NCBI RefSeq assembly: GCF_020532665.2
Contig: NZ_JAIWPG020000003.1
Coordinates: forward strand, 1 to 64,000
Source of the DNA: Lelliottia sp. WAP21
GTDB lineage: Bacteria; Pseudomonadota; Gammaproteobacteria; Enterobacterales; Enterobacteriaceae
Direction of reading: 5' to 3'
Length of the DNA stretch: 64,000 bases
Part shown: positions 1 through 11,321 of the stretch, piece after piece
Layout of the letters: every line of letters begins with the position of its first letter
Position numbering within the stretch: position 1 is the stretch's first letter
The notes under the pieces: generated by a model
Told to the model about the DNA's origin: nothing
The model's input: the letters and a program-made list of their open reading frames with translations, nothing else
Database searches by the model: none
Made by a program: the position numbers and the translations under genes

Positions 1-812
1 TTGAAACCTTTCTGCTCTTTTATCAGCTCGTACGCTTTCTGGATTTCCTGCGCCTTTTGCTTTGCCATCTCCATCATTTCTGGCGGCAGACCTTTAGCCA
101 CCAGTTTATCCGGATGGTGTTCGCTCATCGCCTTACGATACGCGCGCTTGATGGTCGTGGCATCATCGGTTGGTTTGACGCCCAGCACATTACAGGCATC
201 TTCCAGCGTAGGACCGCGTTGCGCCTGTTGCCATCCGCCGCCTGCAGACTGCTGCTGATACCCGCCGCCAAACTGCGCGCCCCCCTGCATCATGCGCAGG
301 AACTGGTCGAACTGATTGCGGGAAATACCCAGCTCTTCTGCGATGACGTAAAGAACATCGCGTTCATTAGGATGCAGCGAGCCATCGGCAAAAGCCGCCT
401 GAATCTGGATTTCCAGAAACATCCGAATTAAATCAAAGCGTCCGAAGCAGATGCTGCGGAACTGGCGCATTTTTTCACGCAGCGGATAGTTATCCGCTTT
501 ACCAATACGAAACGCATTTTGCGCCGCGACGCGGGATTCACCATGAAGGTTCATGCGATCCATAAAGACGCTGGCGATTTGGATATCCGCTTCGGTGACT
601 CGCCCTTTTGATTTGGTCAGGTGTCCCATGACTTCAAAGGTGGTCGCGAAAAAGAGAGTCTGACGCTCGCGCTGGTTCGCAAACCAGGCCATTTTGCGGC
701 TACGCGCCTTATCAAATAAATGACCAATAATCAGCCCCAGGACAACGCCCCAGAAGCCTGCACCCATTATGATTGCGAACGCAACGCCAATTATTTTACC
801 CCAATACTGCAT
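1..812 (-). CDS. djlA: Co-chaperone DjlA (membrane DnaJ-like), 3' end cut by window
   Basis: Membrane-anchored J-domain protein that stimulates DnaK ATPase activity. Translating the minus strand from the ATG at 812 gives [14 protein letters not shown], a single N-terminal membrane segment with glycine-rich GxxxGxxxG spacing, then a TerB-like helical region and a glutamine/glycine-rich linker. The C-terminal J domain has the HPD motif (SEHHPDKL), near residue 234. The frame is open for 270 codons and the last two window bases fit a final Lys codon, so only the end of that codon and the stop are missing. E. coli DjlA is 271 residues. It lies divergent from lptD, as in E. coli. Confidence 0.95.
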   Translation of the reverse strand, partial: MQYWGKIIGVAFAIIMGAGFWGVVLGLIIGHLFDKARSRKMAWFANQRERQTLFFATTFEVMGHLTKSKGRVTEADIQIASVFMDRMNLHGESRVAAQNAFRIGKADNYPLREKMRQFRSICFGRFDLIRMFLEIQIQAAFADGSLHPNERDVLYVIAEELGISRNQFDQFLRMMQGGAQFGGGYQQQSAGGGWQQAQRGPTLEDACNVLGVKPTDDATTIKRAYRKAMSEHHPDKLVAKGLPPEMMEMAKQKAQEIQKAYELIKEQKGF

Positions 813-1050
813 AGACTCCCCGAATGGTCATGTTCCTGGTGTGACGCAACGCCATCTTACTGTGGTCGAGCCACAGTCAATTGAAGGACATCGCCTATAA
901 TTTGCATTATCATACTCGTCATTCGATCGCGCGCCTAACACTCCGGCGCGCATACGGGCAGGATTAACGCTGGCACTGCGATGATGAGTAAGATAGTCTC
1001 TGAGCGTTTGCAAGCCGTAGCCACTGATGACGGAACAATAAATACAACGT

Positions 1051-3399
1051 ATGAAAAAACGTATCCCCACCCTCCTGGCCACAATGATTGGTGCAGCCCT
1101 GTATAGTCAACAGGGGCTGGCGGCCGACCTCGCCTCGCAATGTATGCTTGGCATCCCAAGTTACGATCGCCCGCTGGTGCAGGGTGATACCAATAACTTG
1201 CCTGTTACTATTACCGCCGATAATGCCAAGGGGAATTACCCTGACAATGCCACGTTTACCGGCAATGTCGACATTAATCAGGGCAACAGCCGTTTGCAGG
1301 CCGATGAGGTCCAGCTGCATCAGAAGCAGCCAGAAGGCGCTGCCGATCCGGTTCGCACGGTCGATGCACTGGGCAATGTGCACTATGACGACAATCAGGT
1401 CATCCTGAAAGGTCCGAAAGCCTGGGCAAACCTGAATACTAAAGACACGAACGTCTGGGAAGGTGATTACCAGATGGTCGGTCGCCAGGGCCGCGGTAAC
1501 GCAGACCTGATGAAGCAGCGTGGCGAAAACCGCTACACCATTCTGGAAAACGGCACCTTCACCTCTTGTCTTCCAGGCTCAAATACCTGGAGCGTCGTGG
1601 GCAGCGAAGTCATTCACGACCGCGAAGAACAGGTGGCGGAGATCTGGAATGCGCGCTTTAAACTGGGCCCGGTGCCTGTTTTCTACAGCCCGTACTTACA
1701 GCTTCCGATTGGTGACAAGCGTCGTTCAGGCTTCCTCATCCCCAATGCCAAATACAGCACCACGAACTATTTTGAGTTCTACCTGCCGTATTACTGGAAC
1801 ATTGCGCCCAACATGGACGCCACGATTACGCCGCACTATATCCACAAGCGCGGCAATATCATGTGGGAAAACGAATTCCGTTATCTGACGCACGCAGGCG
1901 CAGGCCTGATGGAGCTAGATTACCTGCCGTCGGATAAAGTCTACGAAGACGAGCATCCAACGGAAGGCGATCGCCATCGCTGGTTGTTCTACTGGCAACA
2001 TGCCGGGGTCATGGATCAGGTCTGGCGCTTTAACGTCGATTATACCAAAGTCAGCGATTCCAACTATTTCAATGACTTCACGTCGAAATACGGCTCGAGT
2101 ACGGATGGTTATGCCACGCAGAAATTCAGCGCAGGTTATGCCGTACAAAACTTTAACGCGACGGTATCGAGCAAACAGTTCCAGGTCTTCAGCAATCAGA
2201 CTGCAAGTACCTACGGTGCCGAACCGCAGCTGGATGTCAACTGGTATCAGAACGATGTGGGTCCGTTCGACACGCGTGTTTATGGCCAGGCCGTTCATTT
2301 TGTGAACACCAATTCCGATATGCCAGAAGCCACCCGTGTGCATATTGAGCCAACCATTAACCTGCCATGGTCTAATGATTGGGCGAGTGTCGATACCGAA
2401 GCCAAAATGATGGCGACGCACTATCAGCAAAAAAATGTTGATGACTACAACAGCAGGAATGGAACGGATCTCGAGGAATCGGTAAACCGTACGCTGCCGC
2501 AGTTTAAAGTTGACGGTAAACTCATTTTCGAACGCGATGTGACCCTGGCAGACGGTTATACCCAGACGCTTGAGCCTCGCATGCAGTACCTGTATGTGCC
2601 TTATCGCGATCAGAGCAAAATCAACAACTACGACTCCTCGTTCCTGCAATCTGATTACAGCGGCTTGTTCCGCGACCGCACCTACGGCGGCCTGGACCGT
2701 ATCGCATCCGCGAACCAGCTCACGACTGGTGTGACATCGCGTATTTATGATGATGCTGCCGTTGAACGTTTTAACGTTTCTGTGGGTCAAATCTACTACT
2801 TCACGGAGTCGCGTACCGGTGATGACAACATCAACTGGGAAAAAGACAACAAAACGGGTTCTCTGGTGTGGGCAGGCGATACGTACTGGCGTATGACCGA
2901 TCGCTGGGGCCTGCGCGGTGGCGTTCAGTACGATACCCGTCTGAATAATGTTGCCACCAGCAGCACTGCGCTGGAATACCGTCGTGATGAAGATCGTCTG
3001 GTACAGCTTACCTATCGTTATGCCAGCCCGGAATATATCCAGGCGACATTACCTAACTATGCAACGGGTGAGCAGTACAAAGAGGGTATCTCGCAGGTGG
3101 GCGGTACCGCGAGCTGGCCGATTGCCGATCGCTGGTCCGTTGTTGGCGCTTACTACTTCGATACCAACACCAGTAAAGCGGCCGATCAGATGTTGGGCCT
3201 GCAGTATAACTCCTGCTGTTACGCGATTCGTGTTGGTTACGAGCGCAAGCTTAACGGCTGGAATACAGACAATAATCAAAGCGAATACGATAACGTGATT
3301 GGCTTTAATATCGAGCTGCGCGGCCTGAGTTCTAACTACGGTCTGGGCACACAGCAAATGCTGCGCTCGAACATTCTGCCGTACCGTAGTTCCTTGTAA
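1051..3399 (+). CDS. lptD: LPS-assembly outer membrane protein LptD
   Basis: Beta-barrel protein that, with the lipoprotein LptE, inserts lipopolysaccharide into the outer leaflet of the outer membrane. It is 782 residues (E. coli 784). A signal peptide ([19 protein letters not shown], cleaved after GLAA near residue 24) is followed by the periplasmic OstA/LptA-like domain (about residues 30-200) and a 26-strand barrel. The conserved cysteines needed for the inter-domain disulfides are present: one just after the signal peptide (SQCML), one near residue 173 (TSCLP) and the CC pair in YNSCCYAIR near the C-terminus. It is the first gene of the lptD-surA-pdxA-rsmA-apaG-apaH run. Confidence 0.97.
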   Translation: MKKRIPTLLATMIGAALYSQQGLAADLASQCMLGIPSYDRPLVQGDTNNLPVTITADNAKGNYPDNATFTGNVDINQGNSRLQADEVQLHQKQPEGAADPVRTVDALGNVHYDDNQVILKGPKAWANLNTKDTNVWEGDYQMVGRQGRGNADLMKQRGENRYTILENGTFTSCLPGSNTWSVVGSEVIHDREEQVAEIWNARFKLGPVPVFYSPYLQLPIGDKRRSGFLIPNAKYSTTNYFEFYLPYYWNIAPNMDATITPHYIHKRGNIMWENEFRYLTHAGAGLMELDYLPSDKVYEDEHPTEGDRHRWLFYWQHAGVMDQVWRFNVDYTKVSDSNYFNDFTSKYGSSTDGYATQKFSAGYAVQNFNATVSSKQFQVFSNQTASTYGAEPQLDVNWYQNDVGPFDTRVYGQAVHFVNTNSDMPEATRVHIEPTINLPWSNDWASVDTEAKMMATHYQQKNVDDYNSRNGTDLEESVNRTLPQFKVDGKLIFERDVTLADGYTQTLEPRMQYLYVPYRDQSKINNYDSSFLQSDYSGLFRDRTYGGLDRIASANQLTTGVTSRIYDDAAVERFNVSVGQIYYFTESRTGDDNINWEKDNKTGSLVWAGDTYWRMTDRWGLRGGVQYDTRLNNVATSSTALEYRRDEDRLVQLTYRYASPEYIQATLPNYATGEQYKEGISQVGGTASWPIADRWSVVGAYYFDTNTSKAADQMLGLQYNSCCYAIRVGYERKLNGWNTDNNQSEYDNVIGFNIELRGLSSNYGLGTQQMLRSNILPYRSSL

Positions 3400-3452
3400 T
3401 GAGCTTGATTTACAACGTAATCCGCATTGCGGTTAATTGAAATGGAAAAAGT

Positions 3453-4739
3453 ATGAAGAACTGGAAAACGCTGCTGCTCGGTGTCGCTATGGTTGCGAAT
3501 ACCAGCTTCGCTGCGCCACAGGTTGTTGATAAAGTCGCTGCCGTTGTAAACAATGGCGTCGTTCTTGAAAGCGACGTAAATGGTATGATGCAGTCTGTTA
3601 AGCTCAACTCAGGTCAGGCAGGTCAGCAACTTCCGGATGATGCGACGTTGCGCCATCAGATCCTGGAACGTCTGATTGCGGATCAGATTGTCCTGCAGAT
3701 GGGGCAAAAAATGGGCGTGAAAGTCACTGACGAGCAGCTCGATCAGGCGATTACCAATATCGCAAAACAGAACAACATGACCCTTGATCAGATGCGCAGC
3801 CGTCTGGCTTACGATGGCATCAGCTATGCGACCTACCGTAATCAGATCCGCAAAGAGATGCTGATTTCAGAAGTGCGTAACAACGAAGTACGTCGTCGCG
3901 TAACCATCCTGCCACAGGAAGTCGATGCTCTGGCGAAACAGGTGGGTAACCAGAACGATGCCAGCACCGAGCTTAACCTGAGCCACATTCTGATTCCATT
4001 ACCTGAAAACCCAACCTCCGATCAGGCAGCCGAAGCGGAAAGCCAGGCGCGTTCTATTGTCGATCAGGCGCGTAACGGCGGTGATTTCGGTAAACTGGCG
4101 ATCACTTACTCTGCTGACCAGCAGGCGCTGAAAGGCGGCCAGATGGGCTGGGGTCGTATTCAGGAACTGCCTTCTATCTTTGCGCAGGCACTGAGCACGG
4201 CGAAAAAAGGCGATATCGTGGGTCCTATTCGTTCAGGCGTGGGCTTCCACATCCTGAAAGTGAACGATCTGCGCGGTCAGAGCCAGAGCCTCTCCGTCAC
4301 GGAAGTCCATGCTCGTCATATCCTGCTTAAGCCATCGCCAATCATGACTGACGATCAGGCTCGCGCTAAGCTCGAGCAGATTGCAGCCGATATCAAGAGC
4401 GGTAAAACCTCCTTCGCCAATGCTGCGAAAGAGTTCTCACAGGATCCAGGTTCTGCTAATCAGGGCGGCGATTTAGGCTGGGCAGCGGCGGATATTTACG
4501 ATCCGGCGTTCCGTGATGCGCTGATGAAGCTGAACAAAGGCCAGCTTAGCGCACCGGTTCACTCCACCTTTGGCTGGCATTTGATTGAACTGCTGGATAC
4601 CCGTAACGTGGATAAAACCGATGCGGCGCAGAAAGATCGCGCCTATCGTATGTTGTTCAACCGTAAGTTCTCTGAAGAAGCGGCAACCTGGATGCAGGAA
4701 CAACGCGCCAGCGCCTACGTGAAAATCCTGAGCAACTGA
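3453..4739 (+). CDS. surA: Periplasmic chaperone and peptidyl-prolyl isomerase SurA
   Basis: Escorts unfolded outer membrane proteins, including LptD, across the periplasm to the BAM complex. It is 428 residues, equal to E. coli. A signal peptide (cleavage after TSFA, residue 20) is followed by the N-terminal chaperone module with [12 protein letters not shown], then two parvulin domains (about 170-270 and 280-380; the second contains [12 protein letters not shown]) and a C-terminal helix. A GGAAAAAGT stretch precedes the ATG. The stop codon overlaps the pdxA start (TGATG), which implies translational coupling. Confidence 0.97.
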   Translation: MKNWKTLLLGVAMVANTSFAAPQVVDKVAAVVNNGVVLESDVNGMMQSVKLNSGQAGQQLPDDATLRHQILERLIADQIVLQMGQKMGVKVTDEQLDQAITNIAKQNNMTLDQMRSRLAYDGISYATYRNQIRKEMLISEVRNNEVRRRVTILPQEVDALAKQVGNQNDASTELNLSHILIPLPENPTSDQAAEAESQARSIVDQARNGGDFGKLAITYSADQQALKGGQMGWGRIQELPSIFAQALSTAKKGDIVGPIRSGVGFHILKVNDLRGQSQSLSVTEVHARHILLKPSPIMTDDQARAKLEQIAADIKSGKTSFANAAKEFSQDPGSANQGGDLGWAAADIYDPAFRDALMKLNKGQLSAPVHSTFGWHLIELLDTRNVDKTDAAQKDRAYRMLFNRKFSEEAATWMQEQRASAYVKILSN

Positions 4740-5725
4740 TGAAAACGCACCGTGTTGTTATCACGCCCGGCGAACCTGCCGGGATTGGCCCGGACCTGGT
4801 GGTGCAGCTTGCTCAACGTAGCTGGCCCGTGGAACTGGTTATTTGCGCTGATGCAACGCTGCTGGAAGACCGGGCGACATGTCTCGGTCTCCCTTTAACG
4901 CTCCTCCCCTATGATGCCCATCAACCGCCCGCTCCCCAGCAGGCGGGGACCTTGACCCTGCTTTCCGTTCCACTGCGCACGCCGGTAGTGGCGGGGCAAC
5001 TGAGCACGGAAAATGGACATTACGTTGTTGAGACACTGGCCCGCGCCTGCGATGGCTGTCTGAATGGCGAATTTGCCGCGCTGATTACCGGCCCGGTACA
5101 TAAAGGGGTGATCAACGAAGCTGGTATTCCCTTCACCGGCCATACCGAGTTTTTCGAAGAGCGTTCGCACAGCCCTAAAGTGGTGATGATGCTGGCTACC
5201 GAAGCGATGCGTGTCGCCCTGGTCACCACGCATCTACCCATAAAAGCGATTCCTGACGCGATTACTCCCGCGTTGCTGCGTGAAATCATCACCATTTTGC
5301 ACCATGACCTGCGGACCAAATTCGGTATTGCCTCTCCGCATGTTCTGGTCTGCGGTCTGAATCCGCATGCGGGCGAAGGCGGCCATATGGGTACGGAAGA
5401 GATCGACACGATTATTCCGGTGCTCAATGAAATGCGCGCGAAGGGGATGAATCTCAGCGGTCCCTTACCGGCCGATACGCTTTTCCAGCCGAAATACCTG
5501 GATAATGCGGACGCAGTGCTCGCGATGTACCACGATCAGGGTCTGCCCGTGCTAAAATACCAGGGCTTTGGCCGTGGCGTGAACATCACGCTCGGTTTAC
5601 CTTTTATTCGAACGTCCGTTGACCACGGTACTGCGCTGGATCTGGCAGGCCAGGGGAAAGCGGATGTCGGCAGTTTTATTACGGCGCTTAATCTCGCCAT
5701 CAAAATGATTATTAATACTCAATGA
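4739..5725 (+). CDS. pdxA: 4-hydroxythreonine-4-phosphate dehydrogenase
   Basis: NAD-dependent oxidation and decarboxylation of 4-phosphohydroxy-L-threonine in the DXP-dependent pyridoxal phosphate pathway; a cytoplasmic, divalent-metal dimer. It is 328 residues (E. coli 329). Family signatures are visible: [12 protein letters not shown] at the N-terminus, the [12 protein letters not shown] phosphate-binding loop, HTEFF, and metal-ligand histidines in [21 protein letters not shown] and [12 protein letters not shown]. The start shares one base with the surA stop and the stop overlaps the rsmA start (ATGA), so it sits in a tight operon. Confidence 0.97.
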   Translation: MKTHRVVITPGEPAGIGPDLVVQLAQRSWPVELVICADATLLEDRATCLGLPLTLLPYDAHQPPAPQQAGTLTLLSVPLRTPVVAGQLSTENGHYVVETLARACDGCLNGEFAALITGPVHKGVINEAGIPFTGHTEFFEERSHSPKVVMMLATEAMRVALVTTHLPIKAIPDAITPALLREIITILHHDLRTKFGIASPHVLVCGLNPHAGEGGHMGTEEIDTIIPVLNEMRAKGMNLSGPLPADTLFQPKYLDNADAVLAMYHDQGLPVLKYQGFGRGVNITLGLPFIRTSVDHGTALDLAGQGKADVGSFITALNLAIKMIINTQ

Positions 5726-6543
5726 CTAATCGAGTCCATCAGGGCCACTTAGCCCGTAAACGCTTCGGGCAAAACTTTCTTAACGATAGCTTTGTAATTG
5801 AAAGCATCGTATCTGCCATTAATCCGCAGAAAGGCCAGGCCATGGTTGAAATTGGCCCGGGTCTTGCTGCGCTGACGGAACCTGTCGGCGAACGCCTTGA
5901 CGAGCTGACCGTTATCGAACTGGACCGCGATCTGGCTGCCCGCCTGAAAACGCATCCGTTCCTGGGCCCCAAGCTGACCATCTATCAGCAGGATGCCATG
6001 ACCATGGACTTCGGCGAACTGGCCGAGAAAATGGGTCAGCCACTGCGCGTCTTCGGTAACCTGCCGTATAACATCTCTACGCCGCTGATGTTCCATCTCT
6101 TTAGCTATACTGATGCCATTGCTGACATGCACTTTATGTTGCAAAAAGAGGTCGTCAACCGTCTGGTTGCAGGACCGAACAGTAAAGCGTATGGTCGTTT
6201 AAGCGTGATGGCGCAATATTTTTGCAACATCATTCCGGTGCTGGAAGTGCCACCCGGTGCGTTTACGCCACCGCCAAAAGTGGATTCCGCCGTGGTTCGC
6301 CTTGTTCCGCACAAGACGAAACCGTATCCGGTCAAAGAGCTTCGCGTGTTAAGCCGCATCACCACTGAAGCCTTTAACCAGCGCCGTAAAACGGTTCGTA
6401 ACAGCCTTGGCAATCTGTTTAGCGTTGACGTGTTGAACGATCTGGGTATTGACACGACAATGCGTGCGGAGAATATTTCCGTAGAACAGTACTGTAAGCT
6501 GGCTAATTACATCAGTAATAATGCGCCGCCGAAGGAGAGTTAA
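5722..6543 (+). CDS. rsmA: 16S rRNA dimethyladenosine transferase RsmA (KsgA)
   Basis: Dimethylates A1518 and A1519 in helix 45 of 16S rRNA late in 30S assembly. It is 273 residues, the same as E. coli. Visible motifs are the entry RKRFGQNFL, the SAM-binding [13 protein letters not shown], the catalytic motif IV NLPYNIS and the C-terminal helical domain with [13 protein letters not shown]. The start codon overlaps the pdxA stop by four bases. Confidence 0.97.
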   Translation: MTNRVHQGHLARKRFGQNFLNDSFVIESIVSAINPQKGQAMVEIGPGLAALTEPVGERLDELTVIELDRDLAARLKTHPFLGPKLTIYQQDAMTMDFGELAEKMGQPLRVFGNLPYNISTPLMFHLFSYTDAIADMHFMLQKEVVNRLVAGPNSKAYGRLSVMAQYFCNIIPVLEVPPGAFTPPPKVDSAVVRLVPHKTKPYPVKELRVLSRITTEAFNQRRKTVRNSLGNLFSVDVLNDLGIDTTMRAENISVEQYCKLANYISNNAPPKES

Positions 6544-6546
6544 GCC

Positions 6547-6924
6547 ATGATCGATTCGCCCCGCGTCTGTGTTCAGGTACAAAGCGCCTACATTGAATCT
6601 CAATCCACACCGGATGAAGAACGTTTTGTTTTTGCTTACACCGTCACGATTCGCAATCTGGGGCGGATGCCTGTGCAACTGCTTGGGCGTTACTGGCTAA
6701 TCACCAACGGCAATGGCCGTGAAATCGAAGTCCAGGGAGAAGGTGTTGTGGGTGAACAACCGCACATCGCCCCTGGCGAAGAGTATCAGTACACCAGCGG
6801 CGCCGTCATCGAGACGCCGATGGGTACGATGCAAGGCCATTATGAAATGGTCGATGTCGATGGTAATACCTTCCGCGTTGCCATTCCCGTTTTCCGTCTT
6901 GCCGTACACACACTGATTCATTAA
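6547..6924 (+). CDS. apaG: ApaG domain protein (CorD)
   Basis: Small beta-sandwich protein of the ApaG/DUF525 family, 125 residues as in E. coli. The fibronectin-III-like core carries the family blocks [24 protein letters not shown] and the glycine-rich [20 protein letters not shown]. Its biochemical role is not settled (links to Co2+/Mg2+ tolerance have been reported). It is preceded by GGAGAG and lies three bases after rsmA, just before apaH, an arrangement conserved in gammaproteobacteria. Confidence 0.96.
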   Translation: MIDSPRVCVQVQSAYIESQSTPDEERFVFAYTVTIRNLGRMPVQLLGRYWLITNGNGREIEVQGEGVVGEQPHIAPGEEYQYTSGAVIETPMGTMQGHYEMVDVDGNTFRVAIPVFRLAVHTLIH

Positions 6925-6927
6925 GAC

Positions 6928-7776
6928 ATGTCTACATATCTCATTGGTGACGTTCATGGTTGCTACGATGAACTGATCGCGCTGTTAAAGCAGGTCGACT
7001 TTACGCCTGAACACGACACCCTCTGGCTGACGGGCGATTTAGTTGCGCGTGGTCCAGGCTCTCTGGACGTCCTGCGCTTCGTTAAATCGCTGGGCGACTG
7101 TGTCCGTGTGGTCCTCGGCAATCACGATCTTCATCTGCTGGCCGTTTTTGCGGGGATCAGTCGAAATAAACCGAAAGACCGCCTTGCCCCACTCCTTGAC
7201 GCGCCGGATGCGGATGACCTTCTCAACTGGCTGCGGCGTCAGCCGCTGCTGCAAATTGATGAAGAGAAAAAGCTGGTGATGGCGCACGCCGGGATCACAC
7301 CGCAATGGGATCTGCAGACGGCAAAAGAGTGTGCACGCGACGTCGAAGCGGTTCTCGCGAGCGATTCCTATCCGTTCTTCCTGGATGCGATGTACGGCGA
7401 TATGCCGAATAACTGGAGCGCGGAGCTCAGCGGTCTGGCTCGCCTGCGGTTTATCACCAATGCTTTCACACGCATGCGTTACTGCTTCCCGAACGGGCAG
7501 CTGGATATGTATTGCAAAGACACGCCCGAGAATGCACCTTCGCCGCTCAAACCCTGGTTTGCCATTCCCGGTCCTGTGACGGATGAATACAGCGTCGCCT
7601 TTGGCCACTGGGCCTCTCTGGAAGGCAAAGGTACGCCTGACAATGTCTATGCTCTGGATACGGGATGCTGTTGGGGCGGGGATTTGACCTGTCTGCGCTG
7701 GGAAGATAAAACCTATTTTATTCAGCCATCAAACCGGCAGCTCGATCTGGGTGAAGACGAGGCGGTGGCCTCCTGA
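6928..7776 (+). CDS. apaH: Symmetrical bis(5'-nucleosyl)-tetraphosphatase ApaH
   Basis: Hydrolyses Ap4A to two ADP; it also removes Np4 caps from RNA in E. coli. It is a PPP-family metallophosphatase of 282 residues. The metal-binding motifs are [25 protein letters not shown] and GNHDLHLLA, followed by the downstream histidine motifs [10 protein letters not shown] and FGHWASLEG. It is the last gene of the lptD operon, with a strong hairpin directly after its stop. Confidence 0.97.
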   Translation: MSTYLIGDVHGCYDELIALLKQVDFTPEHDTLWLTGDLVARGPGSLDVLRFVKSLGDCVRVVLGNHDLHLLAVFAGISRNKPKDRLAPLLDAPDADDLLNWLRRQPLLQIDEEKKLVMAHAGITPQWDLQTAKECARDVEAVLASDSYPFFLDAMYGDMPNNWSAELSGLARLRFITNAFTRMRYCFPNGQLDMYCKDTPENAPSPLKPWFAIPGPVTDEYSVAFGHWASLEGKGTPDNVYALDTGCCWGGDLTCLRWEDKTYFIQPSNRQLDLGEDEAVAS

Positions 7777-7781
7777 TCAGA

Positions 7782-7815
7782 AGAGTCCCCCTCCCGATGG
7801 GGAGAGGGGTCTCTT

Positions 7816-7817
<2 letters not shown>
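7782..7817. terminator. Bidirectional terminator between convergent apaH and folA
   Basis: GC-rich imperfect inverted repeat (arms around CCCCCTCCC and GGGGAGAGGGG, loop GAT) running into TCTCTTTT on the plus strand. It fills the gap between the apaH and folA stop codons and overlaps the folA stop. Confidence 0.7.
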
Positions 7818-8356
<539 letters not shown>

Positions 8357-8409
8357 CTAGAGCCAGAGTAAAGAATGGGAAATATTTCATTATTGCTGGC
8401 AACTCCACT

Positions 8410-10275
8410 TCACGCAGTCGGTTTCGGTTCCGGCTCATCCTTCGGATCGCCCGTATGTTTACCTTCTTCGGTGCCCTGCCAGCCATGACGCTGAATCAGC
8501 GAAAGGTGATTGCGATCCTCATTAATGATTTCCGTGAGCATCGCACTGGTGCGTTTCACAACGGCCGCTCGGGACGAATCGTCGCTTTCCGCCATCTCCA
8601 CCATCTCTTCCACCATATCCATATTGAAGCGACGGAACAGGTCGGCACGCTCGCGCGCTTCGTATGACCCCAGCCCCAGACCTTCCAGCGCCATCCTGCC
8701 TGTCTTCAGCGCCCCTTCAAAGGTCTCACGTTCCGGCGCGTCTACCCCGGCCTGACGTAATTTAATGAAATGATCGACGTCACGGGCGCGTGCGATGATT
8801 TTCAGGTTCGGGAAGTGTTCTTTCGCAAGTTCGGTCAGTTGCAGGCTGGCCTGCGGATCGTCAATCGCGTTGATCAAGACTTCGGCTTTGGCGGCTCCGG
8901 CAGATTCCAGCAGGTCGACACGGGTGGCGTCACCATAAAAGACCTTCATCCCAAATTTCCGCAGCGTTTCGATGTGATCCGGGTCGTGATCGAGAATAAC
9001 CATCTTCACGCCGCTGGACAGCAGCAGACGCCCGGAGATCTGACCAAAACGGCCAAATCCGGCAATGATCACCCGAGGCTGTTCTTCATCAATCTCATCG
9101 GCTTCACGTTCTTCACCACTGGCTGATGTTTCCAGACGCGTCAGCAGGACCAGTAAAATCGGCGTCGCCGCCATCGATAACGCCACGGCCAGGGTCAGCG
9201 CTTTGGCCCATTCGGCGTCCAACACGTTTGCCATCTGCGCTGCGCCAAAGACCACAAAGGCAAATTCACTGCCCTGCCCCAGCAATACGGCAAACCAGCG
9301 ACGCTGTTTATTGGGCACATTGAGCGGGCGCGCGATCAGCCACAGCACGGCCATTTTTATGACCAGGAAGCCGACCAGCAGAAGGAGTATCCGCAGAGGG
9401 TGAGTAATAAGCGTGCCGAAGTCGATAGACATCCCGACGCCGATGAAAAACAGCCCCAGCAGAAGCCCTTTAAAAGGCTCGATGTCGCTCTCCAGCGCGT
9501 GGCGATATTCGGAACTCGCCAGCAAAACGCCCGCCAGGAAGGCCCCCATCGCCATGGACAGCCCTGCTTCTTCAAGCAGCAGGCCGAAACCAAAGACAAG
9601 GAACAGCGCCACGGCACTGAATACTTCGCGCAGGCCCGATCGTGCCACAAAACGCAGTAGCGGACGGGTCACGTAACGTCCCAGCAAAATCACCAGCGCC
9701 AGCGCACCTGCGACTTTTAACGCAGAAAGCGCGAAGGCCCCCAGCGTCGTAGAGGCGCCGGATGTGGCCAGAAGCGGGATCATTGCCACCAGCGGAATGG
9801 CCGCAATATCCTGAAAGAGTAAAACGGAAAAAGCGCTGCGTCCCATTTGCGACACGGTCAGGTTACGTTCGTTCATCGCCTGCATCGCAATCGCCGTTGA
9901 TGACAGCGCCAGCGTCATGCCTATCAGGGCGGCAATCTTCCAGTTCATGCCGAGCAGAGTACAAAAGCCGCCAAGCAGCACACCGCAGGAAACCATCTGT
10001 AATGCGCCGCCGCCAAATACCGAGGCGCGGAGCTGCCAAAGCCTGCGGGGATCGAGCTCCAGCCCGATGACAAACAGCATAAGGACCACGCCAATTTCCG
10101 CAAAATGAAGAATCGACTCCGCATCCGTCACCAGACGGAATCCCCACGGGCCGATAACGCATCCGGCAATCAGGTAGCCCAGCACGGACCCCAGACCCAA
10201 ACGAACGGCAACAGGCACAATCAATGCCGCGGCACCGAGATAAATCAGCGCCTGTATCAGCGTATGGCTATCCAT
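8410..10275 (-). CDS. kefC: Glutathione-regulated potassium-efflux antiporter KefC
   Basis: K+/H+ antiporter held closed by glutathione and opened by glutathione adducts, protecting against electrophiles. It is 621 residues from the ATG at 10275 (E. coli 620). An N-terminal CPA2 antiporter domain of about 12 membrane segments (residues 1-380, with the HALESD loop) is followed by a cytoplasmic RCK/TrkA-N domain with the GFGRFG nucleotide-binding motif near residue 410 and a charged C-terminal tail. An upstream in-frame extension to 10371 exists but overlaps kefF and is not needed. The start overlaps the end of kefF by 8 bp. Confidence 0.95.
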   Translation of the reverse strand: MDSHTLIQALIYLGAAALIVPVAVRLGLGSVLGYLIAGCVIGPWGFRLVTDAESILHFAEIGVVLMLFVIGLELDPRRLWQLRASVFGGGALQMVSCGVLLGGFCTLLGMNWKIAALIGMTLALSSTAIAMQAMNERNLTVSQMGRSAFSVLLFQDIAAIPLVAMIPLLATSGASTTLGAFALSALKVAGALALVILLGRYVTRPLLRFVARSGLREVFSAVALFLVFGFGLLLEEAGLSMAMGAFLAGVLLASSEYRHALESDIEPFKGLLLGLFFIGVGMSIDFGTLITHPLRILLLLVGFLVIKMAVLWLIARPLNVPNKQRRWFAVLLGQGSEFAFVVFGAAQMANVLDAEWAKALTLAVALSMAATPILLVLLTRLETSASGEEREADEIDEEQPRVIIAGFGRFGQISGRLLLSSGVKMVILDHDPDHIETLRKFGMKVFYGDATRVDLLESAGAAKAEVLINAIDDPQASLQLTELAKEHFPNLKIIARARDVDHFIKLRQAGVDAPERETFEGALKTGRMALEGLGLGSYEARERADLFRRFNMDMVEEMVEMAESDDSSRAAVVKRTSAMLTEIINEDRNHLSLIQRHGWQGTEEGKHTGDPKDEPEPKPTA

Positions 10276-10798
10276 TGTGCGTCTCCTGCCAGTCGAGTAA
10301 GCGTTGTTTAAAGTGACGCGCCTGCGCCTGCAGCGTTTCGTCATCGCACACAAAGGTGCAGTGCATGGCAAAAGGGGGAAGCCAGTTCAGGCCACAGTAA
10401 AGCGCGGTAGCCTGAAGCGGCTGGGACAGTACGTCAAAGCCGGGGTGGGAACCAATCTCAAAATGATTTTCTCCCCCGCCCGTTGTCACGGCCCAAAGCA
10501 CGCTTTTTCCCTGCAGTGCCTTGCCGTTATGACCGTAGGCCCAGCCGTGGGAGAAGACTTTATCGATCCACAATTTGAACAATGGCGGCGTGCTGTACCA
10601 CTGCATGGGGTGCTGCCACACAATCAGATCGGCACGCGACAGCGCCTCCTGTTCGGCGGCAATATCGATATTAAAATCGGGGTAACGTTCATAGAGGGAG
10701 CGTATCTCTACGCCTTCAAGCGTCTTTACCTGGTCGAGCATCCGCTTGTTCGCGTGCGAATGACGCGGATAGGGGTGCGCATAAATAATTAAGATCAT
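10268..10798 (-). CDS. kefF: KefF, ancillary flavoprotein of KefC (quinone reductase family)
   Basis: Cytoplasmic FMN-dependent NAD(P)H:quinone oxidoreductase that binds KefC and is required for its full activity. It is 176 residues from the ATG at 10798, equal to E. coli. [20 protein letters not shown] is the flavodoxin-like phosphate loop; [20 protein letters not shown] and the TTGGGENHF loop are family signatures. An in-frame extension upstream (MLKECSKTTGYF) is unlikely because the shorter start matches the family. It is cotranscribed with kefC. Confidence 0.95.
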   Translation of the reverse strand: MILIIYAHPYPRHSHANKRMLDQVKTLEGVEIRSLYERYPDFNIDIAAEQEALSRADLIVWQHPMQWYSTPPLFKLWIDKVFSHGWAYGHNGKALQGKSVLWAVTTGGGENHFEIGSHPGFDVLSQPLQATALYCGLNWLPPFAMHCTFVCDDETLQAQARHFKQRLLDWQETHNG

Positions 10799-10903
10799 GA
10801 AGTAGCCTGTTGTTTTACTGCACTCTTTTAACAACAGAGTGTAGACAGTAATTCAACAGGCTTATAGTGAATAATATTGACGGGCTAAATGGGTAATTCT
10901 GAA

Positions 10904-11137
10904 CTAGTTATCCAGTTCGCCCATTGATTTTAACTGGTCGCGGTTGATCTGCTCAGTTTTACCGGTCTCAGCATTTTTCATCGAAACCATACCCGTATCA
11001 TCATCCACCTGCGGTTTACCGTCGGTGACGATGGTTTTGCCGTCCGTGGTTTTAACCGCCTGGTTAGAGGAACAACCGGCAACGGTGAAGAGGGCTGCGG
11101 CAGCAAAAAGTGAGGTCGTCAGAAGTTTATTTCGCAT
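10904..11137 (-). CDS. YgdI/YgdR-type small lipoprotein
   Basis: A 77-residue protein with a lipoprotein signal peptide (MRNKLLTTSLFAAAALFTVAG, lipobox VAGC, lipidated Cys near residue 22) followed by a short DUF903 (LSM-like) domain with TTDGKTIVTDGKPQVDDDTG and a C-terminal QINRDQ. It resembles E. coli YgdR/YgdI, which are lipoproteins of unknown function. A GGGAGAACACC ribosome-binding region precedes the ATG. It stands alone between kefF and carB, where E. coli K-12 has caiF, caiABCDET, fixABCX and yaaU. Confidence 0.9.
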   Translation of the reverse strand: MRNKLLTTSLFAAAALFTVAGCSSNQAVKTTDGKTIVTDGKPQVDDDTGMVSMKNAETGKTEQINRDQLKSMGELDN

Positions 11138-11274
11138 GGTGTTCTCCCTGCTTTTCAGTTGAATTTCGTTAACTACCTAATCATTTTAGGCTAACTCACT
11201 GAAGAGAGATGGAAAACCAGACGTTTCTGAACGAAGGGGAAGGCTACCGGACGGGACAACAAGGAAAGCGTCGC

Positions 11275-11309
11275 CGCCTGCCCGGCAGCATGAGTCTGCC
11301 GGGCAGGCG
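11275..11309. terminator. Hairpin downstream of carB
   Basis: A perfect 14-bp inverted repeat (CGCCTGCCCGGCAG and its complement) with a 7-base loop, starting 13 bp past the carB stop. There is no clean T-run on the minus strand, so it could be a terminator, an mRNA 3'-end stabiliser or a REP-like element. Confidence 0.55.
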
Positions 11310-11321
11310 AGGAAAGACCGA

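Noticed and set aside
1915-2790. 291-codon minus-strand ORF inside lptD
   Set aside because: Antisense to a clearly recognised outer membrane protein gene; no motif or ribosome binding site.
8410-10371. 653-residue version of KefC
   Set aside because: The extra N-terminal residues are read from inside kefF in another frame; the ATG at 10275 gives the family length.
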